This document shows positions 34,436-42,518 of a stretch of DNA of 64,000 nucleotides, piece after piece (positions within the stretch are counted from its first letter, which is position 1; every line of letters begins with the position of its first letter). This DNA is from Desulfovibrionaceae bacterium. Its GTDB lineage: Bacteria > Desulfobacterota > Desulfovibrionia > Desulfovibrionales > Desulfovibrionaceae. The position numbers were made by a program, and so were the translations under genes. Below the pieces are notes generated by a model. It ran no database searches, was not told the DNA's origin, and worked only from the letters and a program-made list of their open reading frames with translations. The stretch lies in contig WSYE01000002.1 in NCBI GenBank assembly GCA_009773665.1, positions 1-64,000 on the forward strand. The letters run 5' to 3'.

Positions 34436-36793
34436 ATGCTTATCAGCATCATGGACTTCAAGCCGCGCTTCATGCAGTCAGGCTCGCGATCCGGAAACGT
34501 TTCCGGCGACAGAACAATTTCCCTTCTGACGGGCAATCAGCGCGAGACAGTGGAAAACCTGCTCAAAAAGGGTGGGTCCGTCAGCCTGCTTCTCTTCGAG
34601 ATTCAGGACTTCTACATCTTCGCCAAAATATACGGCAAGGAAATTGCCGATGCCCTGAGCAGTGCCGCGCAGTCCGAGCTTGCCGCCCTGGTCCGGGAAC
34701 GCGTCCAGGGGCTGCCCCTGGTGGCCCTGGAACGCATGGACGACGACAAGTTCCTCCTGGCCATGGGCGCGCCCGGAACCGAGCTGGCCCCTCTTCTTCA
34801 CACTGGCTCCATCCTGCGCCTGAATCTGCGCGCCCGGCTCAAGCGCGAGGCCCTGAACCTGACCGGCCAGGACATTGAGATCGCCGTGGGGGCTTCGCAG
34901 CTGCCGCCGTCTGGCCGCAAGAATCTGGAGCAGGCCTTCCACGCCGCCCTGGCCGACGCCCACCGCATGATCCGGGGGAGCCTGGACCCGTCGAGCGCCG
35001 TACTGCTCAAGGAGTTCCGCTCCATCCTCCAGGGGCAGGACATCCGCGCCCATTTCCAACCCATCGTGGACCTGAGCGGCGGTGGCATATTCGCCTGGGA
35101 GGCCCTGGCCAGGGGGCCGGCAGGGAGCACTTTCGAGAACCCGGCCATGCTGTTTGGCTTCGCTGAGGAACACGACCTGGTATTTCCCCTGGAGCGCGTC
35201 TGCCGCACCGCCGCCCTGGACGGCTTCGGCGAGGCGGGCGGGGGTCGCAAGCTGTTCCTGAACGTGCATCCGCGTACCTTGCTGGACCCTTCCTTCAGCC
35301 CTGGCGAGACGCTCAAGCACCTGGAGAAACTCGGGCTCGAACCACACGACGTGGTGCTGGAGATCACCGAGCGCCACTCCACAAAAGATTTTTCCCTGTT
35401 CCACCGCACCCTGGACCACTACCGGGGCGAGGGCTACAAGGTGGCCGTGGACGACGTGGGTACCGGCTATTCCGGGCTGTGGTCCATTGCGGAGATCAGG
35501 CCGGATTTTATCAAGCTGGACATGTCGCTTATCCGGGGCATCGACGCCAATCCGGTAAAACGCGCCCTCATCGAGACCTTCCTGACCTTCTCGGACAAGG
35601 TAGGCTGCAAGATCGTGGCGGAAGGAATCGAGACCGCCACCGAGCTCTCCTCACTGGTATCCATGGGCGTCCATTACGGCCAGGGCTACTACCTGGCGCG
35701 CCCGGCCTCGCCGCGCCCGGACATCTCGCCCGAGTCCGCCCAGCTGATCCTCGGGCACAAGCGCCGCACCAACGCGGACTTCATGTGCTCCTCGCCCATC
35801 GGCGTGCAGGCCGACCAGGCCTTCCAGATAAAGGCCGGATCGCACGTGGGTGAGCTCAAAGCCTATTTCGACACCCACCCGCAGATCAGCTCCGTGGCTG
35901 TGGTCTCGGGCAAGCGGCCCGTGGGGCTGGTCACCCGCCACCAGATGGATCGTGCCCTGGCCTCCCAGTACGGCCTGGCGCTCTACACCAACAAGCCCGT
36001 CACCAAGATCATGGACAGCCAGCCGCTTATCGTGGACTGGGGCACTCCCCTGGAGGTGGTGGCCCAGGCCGCCATGAACCGCGACGGCTACAAGCTCTAC
36101 GACCACGTGCTGGTCACCAGGGAGGGACGCCTGGCCGGGCTCGCCTCGGTGCAGAAAATTCTGGACGCCCTGGCCCAGGTGCAGATGGAGCTCGCCAAAG
36201 GGGCCAACCCGCTCTCCGGGCTGCCCGGCAACGTGGCCATCGAACGTGAGCTGGAAAAGCGCGTCAACTCCGGCAGCTCTGTCAGCTTCATCTACGCGGA
36301 CCTGGACAACTTCAAGGTCTACAACGACTCCTACGGATTCAAGGCCGGAGACGAGATCATCATGCTCACCGCCCGCATCCTGGGCTGGGCGCTTAGGCGG
36401 CACGGTTCGCCCTCGGACTTCCTGGGGCACGTGGGCGGCGACGACTTCGTGCTGTGCAGCACCCCGGACAAGGCCGAGCGCGTCTGCAAGGCCATCACCC
36501 GCTGCTTCGCCAGGCTTGTCCATCGCTGCTACCACGAGGCCGACCGTACAGCCGGGTTCATCGTTGGCAAGGACCGCAGCGGAAAGGAAGGACGCTTCGG
36601 GTTCGTGTCTTTGTCGCTGGCCATCGTGGACTGTCATGGGCACTGCTCGCTGGAGTCCATCAGCCAGCGCTCCGCCGAGATGAAGAAGTACGCCAAGAGC
36701 CAGCCCGGCAACGTCTGGGTGCGCGACCGGCGCGGCCCCGTAGGCATGGTGGCCTGCTCCACGGACAGGAAGAAGATCGTCACCCCCTGCTGA
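34436..36793 (+). CDS. c-di-GMP protein: EAL, paired CBS, GGDEF
   Basis: A 785-residue cytoplasmic protein. Residues about 40-190 look like a degenerate GGDEF fold. An EAL phosphodiesterase domain follows (EALARGP at about 222, FLNVHP, VLEITER, VDDVGTGYS near 340, IKLDMSLI, VAEGIET, YGQGYYLARP); its metal and catalytic residues appear present. A CBS pair (about 465-590) may sense adenine nucleotides. The C-terminal GGDEF domain has GGDDF near 668, a variant that is often still active, so the net activity cannot be read from sequence. It is transcribed alone; repeat copy C lies just downstream. Confidence 0.85.
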   Translation: MLISIMDFKPRFMQSGSRSGNVSGDRTISLLTGNQRETVENLLKKGGSVSLLLFEIQDFYIFAKIYGKEIADALSSAAQSELAALVRERVQGLPLVALERMDDDKFLLAMGAPGTELAPLLHTGSILRLNLRARLKREALNLTGQDIEIAVGASQLPPSGRKNLEQAFHAALADAHRMIRGSLDPSSAVLLKEFRSILQGQDIRAHFQPIVDLSGGGIFAWEALARGPAGSTFENPAMLFGFAEEHDLVFPLERVCRTAALDGFGEAGGGRKLFLNVHPRTLLDPSFSPGETLKHLEKLGLEPHDVVLEITERHSTKDFSLFHRTLDHYRGEGYKVAVDDVGTGYSGLWSIAEIRPDFIKLDMSLIRGIDANPVKRALIETFLTFSDKVGCKIVAEGIETATELSSLVSMGVHYGQGYYLARPASPRPDISPESAQLILGHKRRTNADFMCSSPIGVQADQAFQIKAGSHVGELKAYFDTHPQISSVAVVSGKRPVGLVTRHQMDRALASQYGLALYTNKPVTKIMDSQPLIVDWGTPLEVVAQAAMNRDGYKLYDHVLVTREGRLAGLASVQKILDALAQVQMELAKGANPLSGLPGNVAIERELEKRVNSGSSVSFIYADLDNFKVYNDSYGFKAGDEIIMLTARILGWALRRHGSPSDFLGHVGGDDFVLCSTPDKAERVCKAITRCFARLVHRCYHEADRTAGFIVGKDRSGKEGRFGFVSLSLAIVDCHGHCSLESISQRSAEMKKYAKSQPGNVWVRDRRGPVGMVACSTDRKKIVTPC

Positions 36794-36843
36794 GATTTGC
36801 GCGATTCTGGCTGGAGGGGATTTGTTGTGGTTTCGTTGGAGAA

Positions 36844-36884
36844 GCCTCCGGCGGGCAAAGGGCTCCGCCCTCTGCACACCCTTA
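36844..36884 (-). repeat. Interspersed intergenic repeat, copy C
   Basis: On the minus strand it reads TAAGGGTGTGCAGAGGGCGG, then AGCCCTTTGCCCGCCGGAGGC. It matches the copy at 55014-55063 in both its 5' part and its fixed tail. It lies between the converging EAL/GGDEF and CofD-like genes. Confidence 0.65.
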
Positions 36885-36989
36885 CCGCTTCGCGACGCGA
36901 AAAGTTCGAGTGTACTTTCGCGAGAAGAGAAAATGGCGGAGCAGAACCTGATTTAACTGCACGAAGCGGGAAAGCCGGTTCGTGGGAAA

Positions 36990-38183
36990 TCAGGCGAGAG
37001 AAAGCAGGTGTTCGATCACGGCCTGCTCGTCGAAATATGGCAACTTTTCCAGGTTGCGCAGGTCAGCCTCTATCACGCTTATGCCCATGGCCTCGATCTG
37101 CTTGAGGTTCAAGGGCGCCTGGTAGTCCTTGTTCCTGTCCAACAATACGAAATTCAGAAGCGACTGCGTGGGACGCGGCTTGGTGCAGCTGGCCCGCAGG
37201 TATTCCATCAGCCGCCGCACGCTGTCACCCAGGCCCAGGCCGAACTGTTCCGGGTCGCCCGCCGGGTTCGGGATGAACACCTTGGGGCACTGGGCCTTGG
37301 AGATGGCGTCCCCCACGCCCATGGGCAGCAGGTTGGCCACCAGGCTCGAATAGAAACTGCCGATGGGGTAGCAGATGAGCTCCGCCGCGCGGATCTGCTC
37401 TTTCACCTTGCGCCGCACGTTCACTTGCACCGGGCGCAGATCCTGTTGATTATCGCTCAGATACACACGCTTCACCGGCTGGGCGATAGGCCCGGCCTCT
37501 TTGCCCGTCAGCAGGTGCTGGCCCGCCAGCAGCGTGCCGTCGGCCATCTCCGACACCAGAGTCAGGTCCTTGTTGATGATGGGGCGCACCGTGCCGCGCG
37601 CCTTCACCAGCATGGTGAACATGTAGATCACCGGGTCTATCTGCCTGTTGTAGTTGAAGAAACCGCCAGCCAGAATCAGGTTGCCGATGCTCGCGCCGCG
37701 CAGGTCGAAGTCCGTCGTGGCCATGGCCTTGCGAAAGAACTTGAGGTGCGAACGGATGATCTTGCGCATGGGGTCCGGCACGTCCGCGACCAGCGGGTCA
37801 CGGCCCTCGATCATGGTCGCCAGAAGCGCCATGAGCTCGTCGTGCTCCAGATCTTTGGGCAGCCGGTGGGCGAACAGATTATAAATCTGGTGGTTGCCGT
37901 GCAGGGAGCGGTCGGCCAGCGCCATCAGGCGGTTGCGCAGGTCGCCCACGGCCAGCATTTTGAACGTGGTGCGCAGCTTGGCCGAGGAGCCGCCCGAGTC
38001 GAACGGTGTTATCAGGTGCGTGGAGTTGTGGGTGTAGCGCACCAGCTCCTTGGAGAGGTCACGCAGAGCCGTGCCGCCGCTGAAGAACAGTACGCGCGGG
38101 CCAAGCTCCGGGGCCTTCAGGAAGCGCGCGATCTTCACAGGGTCCGGCAGCGAGACCGTATGGGAGATGGTGACTGTGGGCAT
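36990..38183 (-). CDS. GAK system CofD-like protein
   Basis: A 397-residue protein of the CofD/YvcK superfamily: FFSGGTALRDLS at about 34-45 and FDSGGSSAKLR at 61-71 are the two substrate-binding loops, and LRGASIGNLILAGGF (about 160) is the third conserved block. True CofD transfers lactyl-phospho groups to deazaflavin, but no other F420 genes are near. Its neighbours are the set named GAK in TIGRFAMs as I remember it, which includes a CofD-related member. It is the last gene of the minus-strand cluster and is separated from the HprK-like gene by 271 bases full of repeats. Confidence 0.82.
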   Translation of the reverse strand: MPTVTISHTVSLPDPVKIARFLKAPELGPRVLFFSGGTALRDLSKELVRYTHNSTHLITPFDSGGSSAKLRTTFKMLAVGDLRNRLMALADRSLHGNHQIYNLFAHRLPKDLEHDELMALLATMIEGRDPLVADVPDPMRKIIRSHLKFFRKAMATTDFDLRGASIGNLILAGGFFNYNRQIDPVIYMFTMLVKARGTVRPIINKDLTLVSEMADGTLLAGQHLLTGKEAGPIAQPVKRVYLSDNQQDLRPVQVNVRRKVKEQIRAAELICYPIGSFYSSLVANLLPMGVGDAISKAQCPKVFIPNPAGDPEQFGLGLGDSVRRLMEYLRASCTKPRPTQSLLNFVLLDRNKDYQAPLNLKQIEAMGISVIEADLRNLEKLPYFDEQAVIEHLLSLA

Positions 38184-38195
38184 AAGATTTAAGAT

Positions 38196-38232
38196 TCGAG
38201 AGGAAACTTTTTGGAAAAAAGTTTCCTCTCGA
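38196..38232 (-). promoter_or_regulatory. Perfect hairpin just upstream of the CofD-like gene
   Basis: Arms 38196-38208 and 38220-38232 pair perfectly over 13 bases with an 11-base A/T-rich loop, starting only 12 bases upstream of the CofD-like start. In an mRNA running through the cluster it would hide or expose the start. It may instead be part of the local repeat mosaic. Confidence 0.5.
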
Positions 38233-38305
38233 GCTCTCCTTCAAAAACTTTCAATGGGCTTCGCGTCGACGCCAGCTTGGCTCAAAAACTACGCGAAGCC
38301 TAATG

Positions 38306-38340
38306 CAGGGTCCAGGGGGATGATCCCCTTGACGGGTCGA
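38306..38340. repeat. Possible degenerate relative of the intergenic repeat (copy E)
   Basis: The stretch reads GGGTCCAGGGGG, a short loop, CCCCTTGACGGGTCG, echoing the hairpin-plus-tail plan of the family at 55014-55063, but the tail differs. GACGGGTCG recurs at about 38363. The assignment is tentative. Confidence 0.35.
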
Positions 38341-38405
38341 AGGCTGAGCCCGGCGATAATCTCGACGGGTCGCCCTGCCGGGTGTTCGTGGTGTCGCGAA
38401 CGGGG

Positions 38406-38449
38406 CTTGCGCCTCGGGCAACGGATGCTCTTCAAATGCATCCTAGCCC
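38406..38449 (-). repeat. 44-nt conserved hairpin element, copy 2
   Basis: On the minus strand it shares 35 of 44 positions with 2639-2682. Here the arms are GGATGC and GCATCC, a perfect six-pair stem around ATTTGAAGA. It starts six bases after the HprK-like stop, in sense orientation. Confidence 0.65.
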
Positions 38450-38454
38450 CCAAA

Positions 38455-39531
38455 TTATCCCTTCAGGAACTTCGTCAACTCCTCGGCGGCGCGCTCGAAG
38501 TCGGCCCCGCCGGTCACTTCCAGCACCGTGCAATCTTTCAGAAACTCCACGTAGGCGTCTTCTGAAAAATCCGGCACGGGCATGTCCGTGCCGGAATCAT
38601 AGAACAGCCCGGTGCTCTTCATGAACGCGGGAAGCAGATCCCGGCGCTTTGCGATGTCCACCTGCGAGACTGTAAGCTCGCCGCCGCCGCGCTTCCAGTT
38701 GAGGATGGCCAGCCCCTTGGCGCGCGCTTCCAGATCGAAGCGCCCCACACCGTAACACTCGTCGATGAAGGCGTCGTACTTGTGCTCCAGGCTCCAGAGC
38801 TCCTCGATGGGCAGATCCTTGAAGGCCGCGCGGTCCTCGTCCGGCATGACGTCGGCCAGACTCGGGTTGTTCAGCACGGTTCCGGGGTTCACGCGGGGCA
38901 TCTTGGCCACGCCGTACACGGTCAGACCGCCGTCACCCCGGCCAAGCATCACCCGGTCGTTGGATACGAAGTTGAGCCCCAGGTTCATCATGTGCAGGGC
39001 CAGGGTGGACTTCCCCATGCCGGAGAACCCGGCAAGAGCCAGCCCGTCCCCGCGCCAGGAAACACCCGCCGCATGACCCAGCAGGCAACCCTGGTTCAGC
39101 TTGTATTCGATGAAGCGGTTGTTGATGAAATTGACGATCTGGTTCGGGTTGTCCAGGCAGGGTCCGAGCGCCAGATGGCAATCGCCGCCGAAGAGAAAGA
39201 GCATGCCGGTGAGGCGCTTGCGCACCACGCGCCCATCGGGCAGATCGGCCCACTCCTCCTTGATCTTGGACTTGCCCGGATCGGGTTCCTTGACCTGGTA
39301 GTCCAGCGCCAGGGTCTGCGGGTCGCACTCGATGGCCAGCACGTCGCACAGGGCCGGTCCGGAGGCGCGCAGGAAGTCGCGGAAATAGTCCTTCAGCCAG
39401 GCGACGAGGCGCTCGTCGTTGGAGCGCACGTCCACCCCGAAGCCTCCCAGAGCCAGCTTGAGTTCATGCGGGCAGGGGAAGCGCTCCACGAAAGGGGCGG
39501 CAAGATTCTTGATAGTGGTGGTCGTGCTCAT
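38455..39531 (-). CDS. GAK system HprK-related kinase (kinase B type)
   Basis: A 358-residue protein. The Walker A loop GFSGMGKSTLALHMM lies at about 167-181 and is followed by NFVSNDRVML, the HprK-like segment after the P-loop. HPr kinase/phosphorylase phosphorylates a serine on a carrier protein; no HPr gene is present in this window, so the target is unknown. It overlaps the ATP-grasp gene by four bases and so is co-translated with it. Members of the GAK group pair this kinase with an ATP-grasp and an amphi-Trp protein, as seen here. Confidence 0.85.
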   Translation of the reverse strand: MSTTTTIKNLAAPFVERFPCPHELKLALGGFGVDVRSNDERLVAWLKDYFRDFLRASGPALCDVLAIECDPQTLALDYQVKEPDPGKSKIKEEWADLPDGRVVRKRLTGMLFLFGGDCHLALGPCLDNPNQIVNFINNRFIEYKLNQGCLLGHAAGVSWRGDGLALAGFSGMGKSTLALHMMNLGLNFVSNDRVMLGRGDGGLTVYGVAKMPRVNPGTVLNNPSLADVMPDEDRAAFKDLPIEELWSLEHKYDAFIDECYGVGRFDLEARAKGLAILNWKRGGGELTVSQVDIAKRRDLLPAFMKSTGLFYDSGTDMPVPDFSEDAYVEFLKDCTVLEVTGGADFERAAEELTKFLKG

Positions 39532-40403
39532 CCGATGTTCTCCAGAACGTGTTTGGCGTACGCGCCTGCCGCGTCGATGCCGCAGGCGTCCAGCAGTCCC
39601 CTGAAGCCGCCGAAGGCCGACACCTCGAACACGATGGGGCCTTGGCTGGTTTCGGCGATGTCCACGCAGGTGAAGGCCATGTCGAAGAGCGACTGCGCCT
39701 TCTCAGCCAGTGCGATTATCTCGGGCGACGGCTCGTGGGCAACGTACTTGCCGCCAGCGTTGGTGGTTGTGTTCCAGCTGGAGCCGCCGGATTTGCGGGC
39801 GTAGGTGGCCAGATATTTTCCGCCCAGGAAGGTGACGCCCAGGTCTTTCTCCAAGGGCGGCAGCATCTTCTGAAGATACATGATGGTGTTGCCCGCAGCC
39901 TGGAAGGCTTCGATGCGCGCCCGCGCACCATCGCCCGCGCTGATGACCTCCATGCCCCTGGCCTTGGTGGAATAGAGCGGCTTGAACACGGCCTTGCCGA
40001 AGCGCTCCACGGCGTCCAGGGCCTCGTCCACGCTCTCGGTGATGACCGTGGCAGGCATGGGCAGGCCGCCTGCGCTGAGCGTCACGGTGCAGCTCAGGCG
40101 ATCTATGAGCCGCAGTATGGACGTGGGCTTGGAAAATATGGGCAACCCCTTCTGCTCCAGGAAGCGCAGCATCTCCAGCCGGTCCAGCACGTCCGGCGAA
40201 TACTGGGGCGCAATTTTTTTGACGATAAGCGCGTCCAGTTCCCCCAGGTCGTACTCGCCGAAGCGCACAGTGCCCTGCTCCAGGTCCAGGACCACCTTGT
40301 CCATATCGATGAGCAGGCGGAAACCGGTCAGCTGCCTGCACGCGTCGGCCAATATCTCGGAAGACCAGCCGTCCGAGATGCCGACGACACCTATCTTTTT
40401 CAT
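39528..40403 (-). CDS. GAK system ATP-grasp enzyme
   Basis: A 291-residue ATP-grasp fold ligase of the RimK-like type. Key segments are FKPLYSTKARGMEVIS (ATP lysine region), MYLQKMLPP, NTTTNAGGKYVAHEPS and the metal-binding IVFEVSAFGGFRG near the C terminus. ATP-grasp enzymes join a carboxylate to an amine or thiol through an acyl phosphate; the substrates here are not known. It overlaps the HprK-related kinase gene by four bases and follows the PhoU-kinase fusion by 16 bases. Confidence 0.87.
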   Translation of the reverse strand: MKKIGVVGISDGWSSEILADACRQLTGFRLLIDMDKVVLDLEQGTVRFGEYDLGELDALIVKKIAPQYSPDVLDRLEMLRFLEQKGLPIFSKPTSILRLIDRLSCTVTLSAGGLPMPATVITESVDEALDAVERFGKAVFKPLYSTKARGMEVISAGDGARARIEAFQAAGNTIMYLQKMLPPLEKDLGVTFLGGKYLATYARKSGGSSWNTTTNAGGKYVAHEPSPEIIALAEKAQSLFDMAFTCVDIAETSQGPIVFEVSAFGGFRGLLDACGIDAAGAYAKHVLENIG

Positions 40404-40419
40404 GCGTGACTCCAGGGGA

Positions 40420-42066
40420 TCAATAGATGAGGACGTCGTCGGGAAGAGTGAAGCCTTCCCAGGGTTTGCCGGATTGTCTGTACGCGTCGAGCTTGCGCAT
40501 CAGGTAGACGCCCCGGTGGAACATCTCCTTGGCGAAGCGGTGATTGAACTCGAAGCGGCTGGAGGTGATGAAGGAGCGGGTAAGCCCAAGCGTCAGGCGC
40601 ACCTCGAAGGTCGCGTCGCCGTTTTCGACGGCAAAGGCCCGCGAGAAGGACAGAAACTCCTTCATGACGTCGTCCAGGCGGGTGCGCAGCAGGCTGTCCA
40701 GCACGGGCATCCGGAAGTTGGAGATGAGAAACACCGACACATCCTGCACGAAGTCAGTGTCCTTGGAGCGGTGCAGGTCGATGTAGTGGATTCGTTGCTC
40801 TTCGTGGTTGTACACGATGTTGTTTATGTTGAAATCGCCGTGGATGAACACGCTGAAGGGGGCCTCGAAGAGCGCCTCCAGTTCGGCGGTGCGCTCAAGC
40901 AAGGCCTCAAATCCAGCAACAGGCACGCCCGTCATCTCCATGGCCGGAGTGCGGAAGGAGGGGTGCATGCGGTACACGTCGTCCAGGCGCTGGGTCAGCT
41001 GTTTCACGTACCCGGCCTTGACCGTGCGGTCGGTGCGGGTCTCCTGCCAGAGCTGGCGCACAGTCTGCTCCAGAATGAACGTGGCGTTGGCCGCTATCTC
41101 AGGCGCGCCCGAGAGCACCACTTCCTGGTAGGTGCAGCCGCCCAGGTACTCCATGAGCATGCTGGCCGAGTCGCCGTCCACATGGAAGGCCTGCACCTTG
41201 GGCGGCAGGCCGGGCATGATCGCCTCCCAGCGGCGGATGTTCTCGGTTTCGCAGCGCAGCTTCTCGGCATTGCCTTCCTTGAAGAGCACGCCGCTGGTGC
41301 GCGCCCCCTGGCGCGCGCCTTCCACCTTGCCGATGCGGCAGCCCGAGCGCGTGCCCCAGATGGAGTGGAACTCGCCGTCGGAGATGGGCACCTCGCGCCC
41401 CAGTTCCCCCAGGGTCTCCTTGAGGGCCTCGTACTGGTGGATCTTGAACTTCTCGCCCACGGCCGCAAAAATAATGGCCTCGCCGATGTTCAGGATGGTG
41501 TCGCCCATGCGTTCCAGATAGCGGAAGATGTTGTGGGCGGTGATGCAGTTCTCGGGGGACTCGCCCTTGCGCAGATCCTTCAGGATGACGTCGAAATTGG
41601 CCTTGAACAGGGCGTCCAGGGTCACTTCGGCGCGGCAGATCTTGAAGGCCAGGGTGATGTCCTGGTTGTAGAGGGCCTTCACCACCAGCCGCAGGGCTTT
41701 TGTGATCTCTGCGAAGAAGGCCTTGTACTCGTAGCGTTTGATGAAGTGCGGGTCGCGCAGATACTGCGACTGCATCACGATGTTCACGGCGTGGTCGGCC
41801 AGGCGCTCCAGGTTGGAGGTGATGATGTTCACCGCGCGGGCCAGGTCGATGGCCCGCTTGTCGCCGCCGAAGCCGGTATGGATGCGCGAGAAGCACTTGT
41901 TCTCGATGACGCTCTTCAGGTTGTCGATGTAGTCGTCGCGGCTTTCTATCTTGGCCACCAAGGCAGGATCGGGATTTTCGACCACCTTGAGGGTGTTCTC
42001 CACCTGCTTGGTCACTTCCAGGACCATGAACCGGAAGTTCTCTTCCACGCCTTCCAGGAAACGCAT
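40420..42066 (-). CDS. PhoU domain fused to an aminoglycoside phosphotransferase-like kinase
   Basis: A 548-residue two-part protein. Residues 1-235 are PhoU-like, all helical, with repeated E/D-rich helices (DDYIDNLKSVIE, NLERLADHAVNIV and, in the second repeat, RYLERMGDTILNIGEAI). Residues 240-548 carry a kinase fold of the APH/choline-kinase type: FIHGDFNINNIVY (about 410) is the catalytic loop and HYIDLHRS the metal-binding aspartate. PhoU proteins bind metal and report phosphate status; APH-type kinases phosphorylate small molecules. The fusion suggests a kinase tied to a phosphate or metal signal, which is inference. It starts three bases after the amphi-Trp stop. Confidence 0.83.
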   Translation of the reverse strand: MRFLEGVEENFRFMVLEVTKQVENTLKVVENPDPALVAKIESRDDYIDNLKSVIENKCFSRIHTGFGGDKRAIDLARAVNIITSNLERLADHAVNIVMQSQYLRDPHFIKRYEYKAFFAEITKALRLVVKALYNQDITLAFKICRAEVTLDALFKANFDVILKDLRKGESPENCITAHNIFRYLERMGDTILNIGEAIIFAAVGEKFKIHQYEALKETLGELGREVPISDGEFHSIWGTRSGCRIGKVEGARQGARTSGVLFKEGNAEKLRCETENIRRWEAIMPGLPPKVQAFHVDGDSASMLMEYLGGCTYQEVVLSGAPEIAANATFILEQTVRQLWQETRTDRTVKAGYVKQLTQRLDDVYRMHPSFRTPAMEMTGVPVAGFEALLERTAELEALFEAPFSVFIHGDFNINNIVYNHEEQRIHYIDLHRSKDTDFVQDVSVFLISNFRMPVLDSLLRTRLDDVMKEFLSFSRAFAVENGDATFEVRLTLGLTRSFITSSRFEFNHRFAKEMFHRGVYLMRKLDAYRQSGKPWEGFTLPDDVLIY

Positions 42067-42069
42067 GCG

Positions 42070-42390
42070 CTACACCTTTTCCCCGTCGGCGCCGGGCACG
42101 ATGGCCAGGGTGTCGTTCTTGGGTTCCTTGGCTTCCACGCTCTCGCGCCAGGCGAACTTCAGGGCCAGCTTCATGCGTCCGTCCTTGGCCTTGGCCTCCA
42201 CGGCGAAGCCGATCAACCCCTCGGGGCACAGCTCCATGTCCAGGTCCTTGCGGGAGAAGCGCATGCTGCCGCTGGCGAAACCGTCGGTCAGAGCCTGGAG
42301 ATATTTTGCCAGGGAGGCTGCGTCTTCCACGGCCTCGTAGCTGAACTTGCCCTCGCGGGCGGGCAGTCCCTGCTTGTCCTTCTTGTCCAT
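42070..42390 (-). CDS. Amphi-Trp domain protein (GAK system)
   Basis: A 106-residue protein. It has the amphi-Trp plan as I know it: a helix (EDAASLAKYLQALTDGFASG) followed by alternating strands (SMRFSRKDLDMELCPEG, GFAVEAKAKDGRMKLALKF) with a tryptophan in FAWRES. The function is unknown. The start was set at ATG 42390, which has GAGAGG upstream; a longer frame has none. It ends three bases before the PhoU-kinase gene begins. A small scaffold or carrier role is possible. Confidence 0.72.
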   Translation of the reverse strand: MDKKDKQGLPAREGKFSYEAVEDAASLAKYLQALTDGFASGSMRFSRKDLDMELCPEGLIGFAVEAKAKDGRMKLALKFAWRESVEAKEPKNDTLAIVPGADGEKV

Positions 42391-42465
42391 CAAGATACCT
42401 CTCGCTGCGTACGTCGTTGCGGACGTCAAACCATTAGCCCGGTCGCGTTACGGATTGACGCCGGG

Positions 42466-42515
42466 CCGGATACAACCGGACACAACCGGGCACCACCGGA
42501 CACCACCGGAAACGG
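42466..42515. repeat. Decamer tandem repeat, about five units
   Basis: Units of ten bases beginning CCGG follow one another: CCGGATACAA, CCGGACACAA, CCGGGCACCA, CCGGACACCA, CCGGAAACGG. They fill the gap between the PHP-like stop and the amphi-Trp start. It may be a spacer repeat or a protein-binding array. Confidence 0.7.
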
Positions 42516-42518
42516 GCC

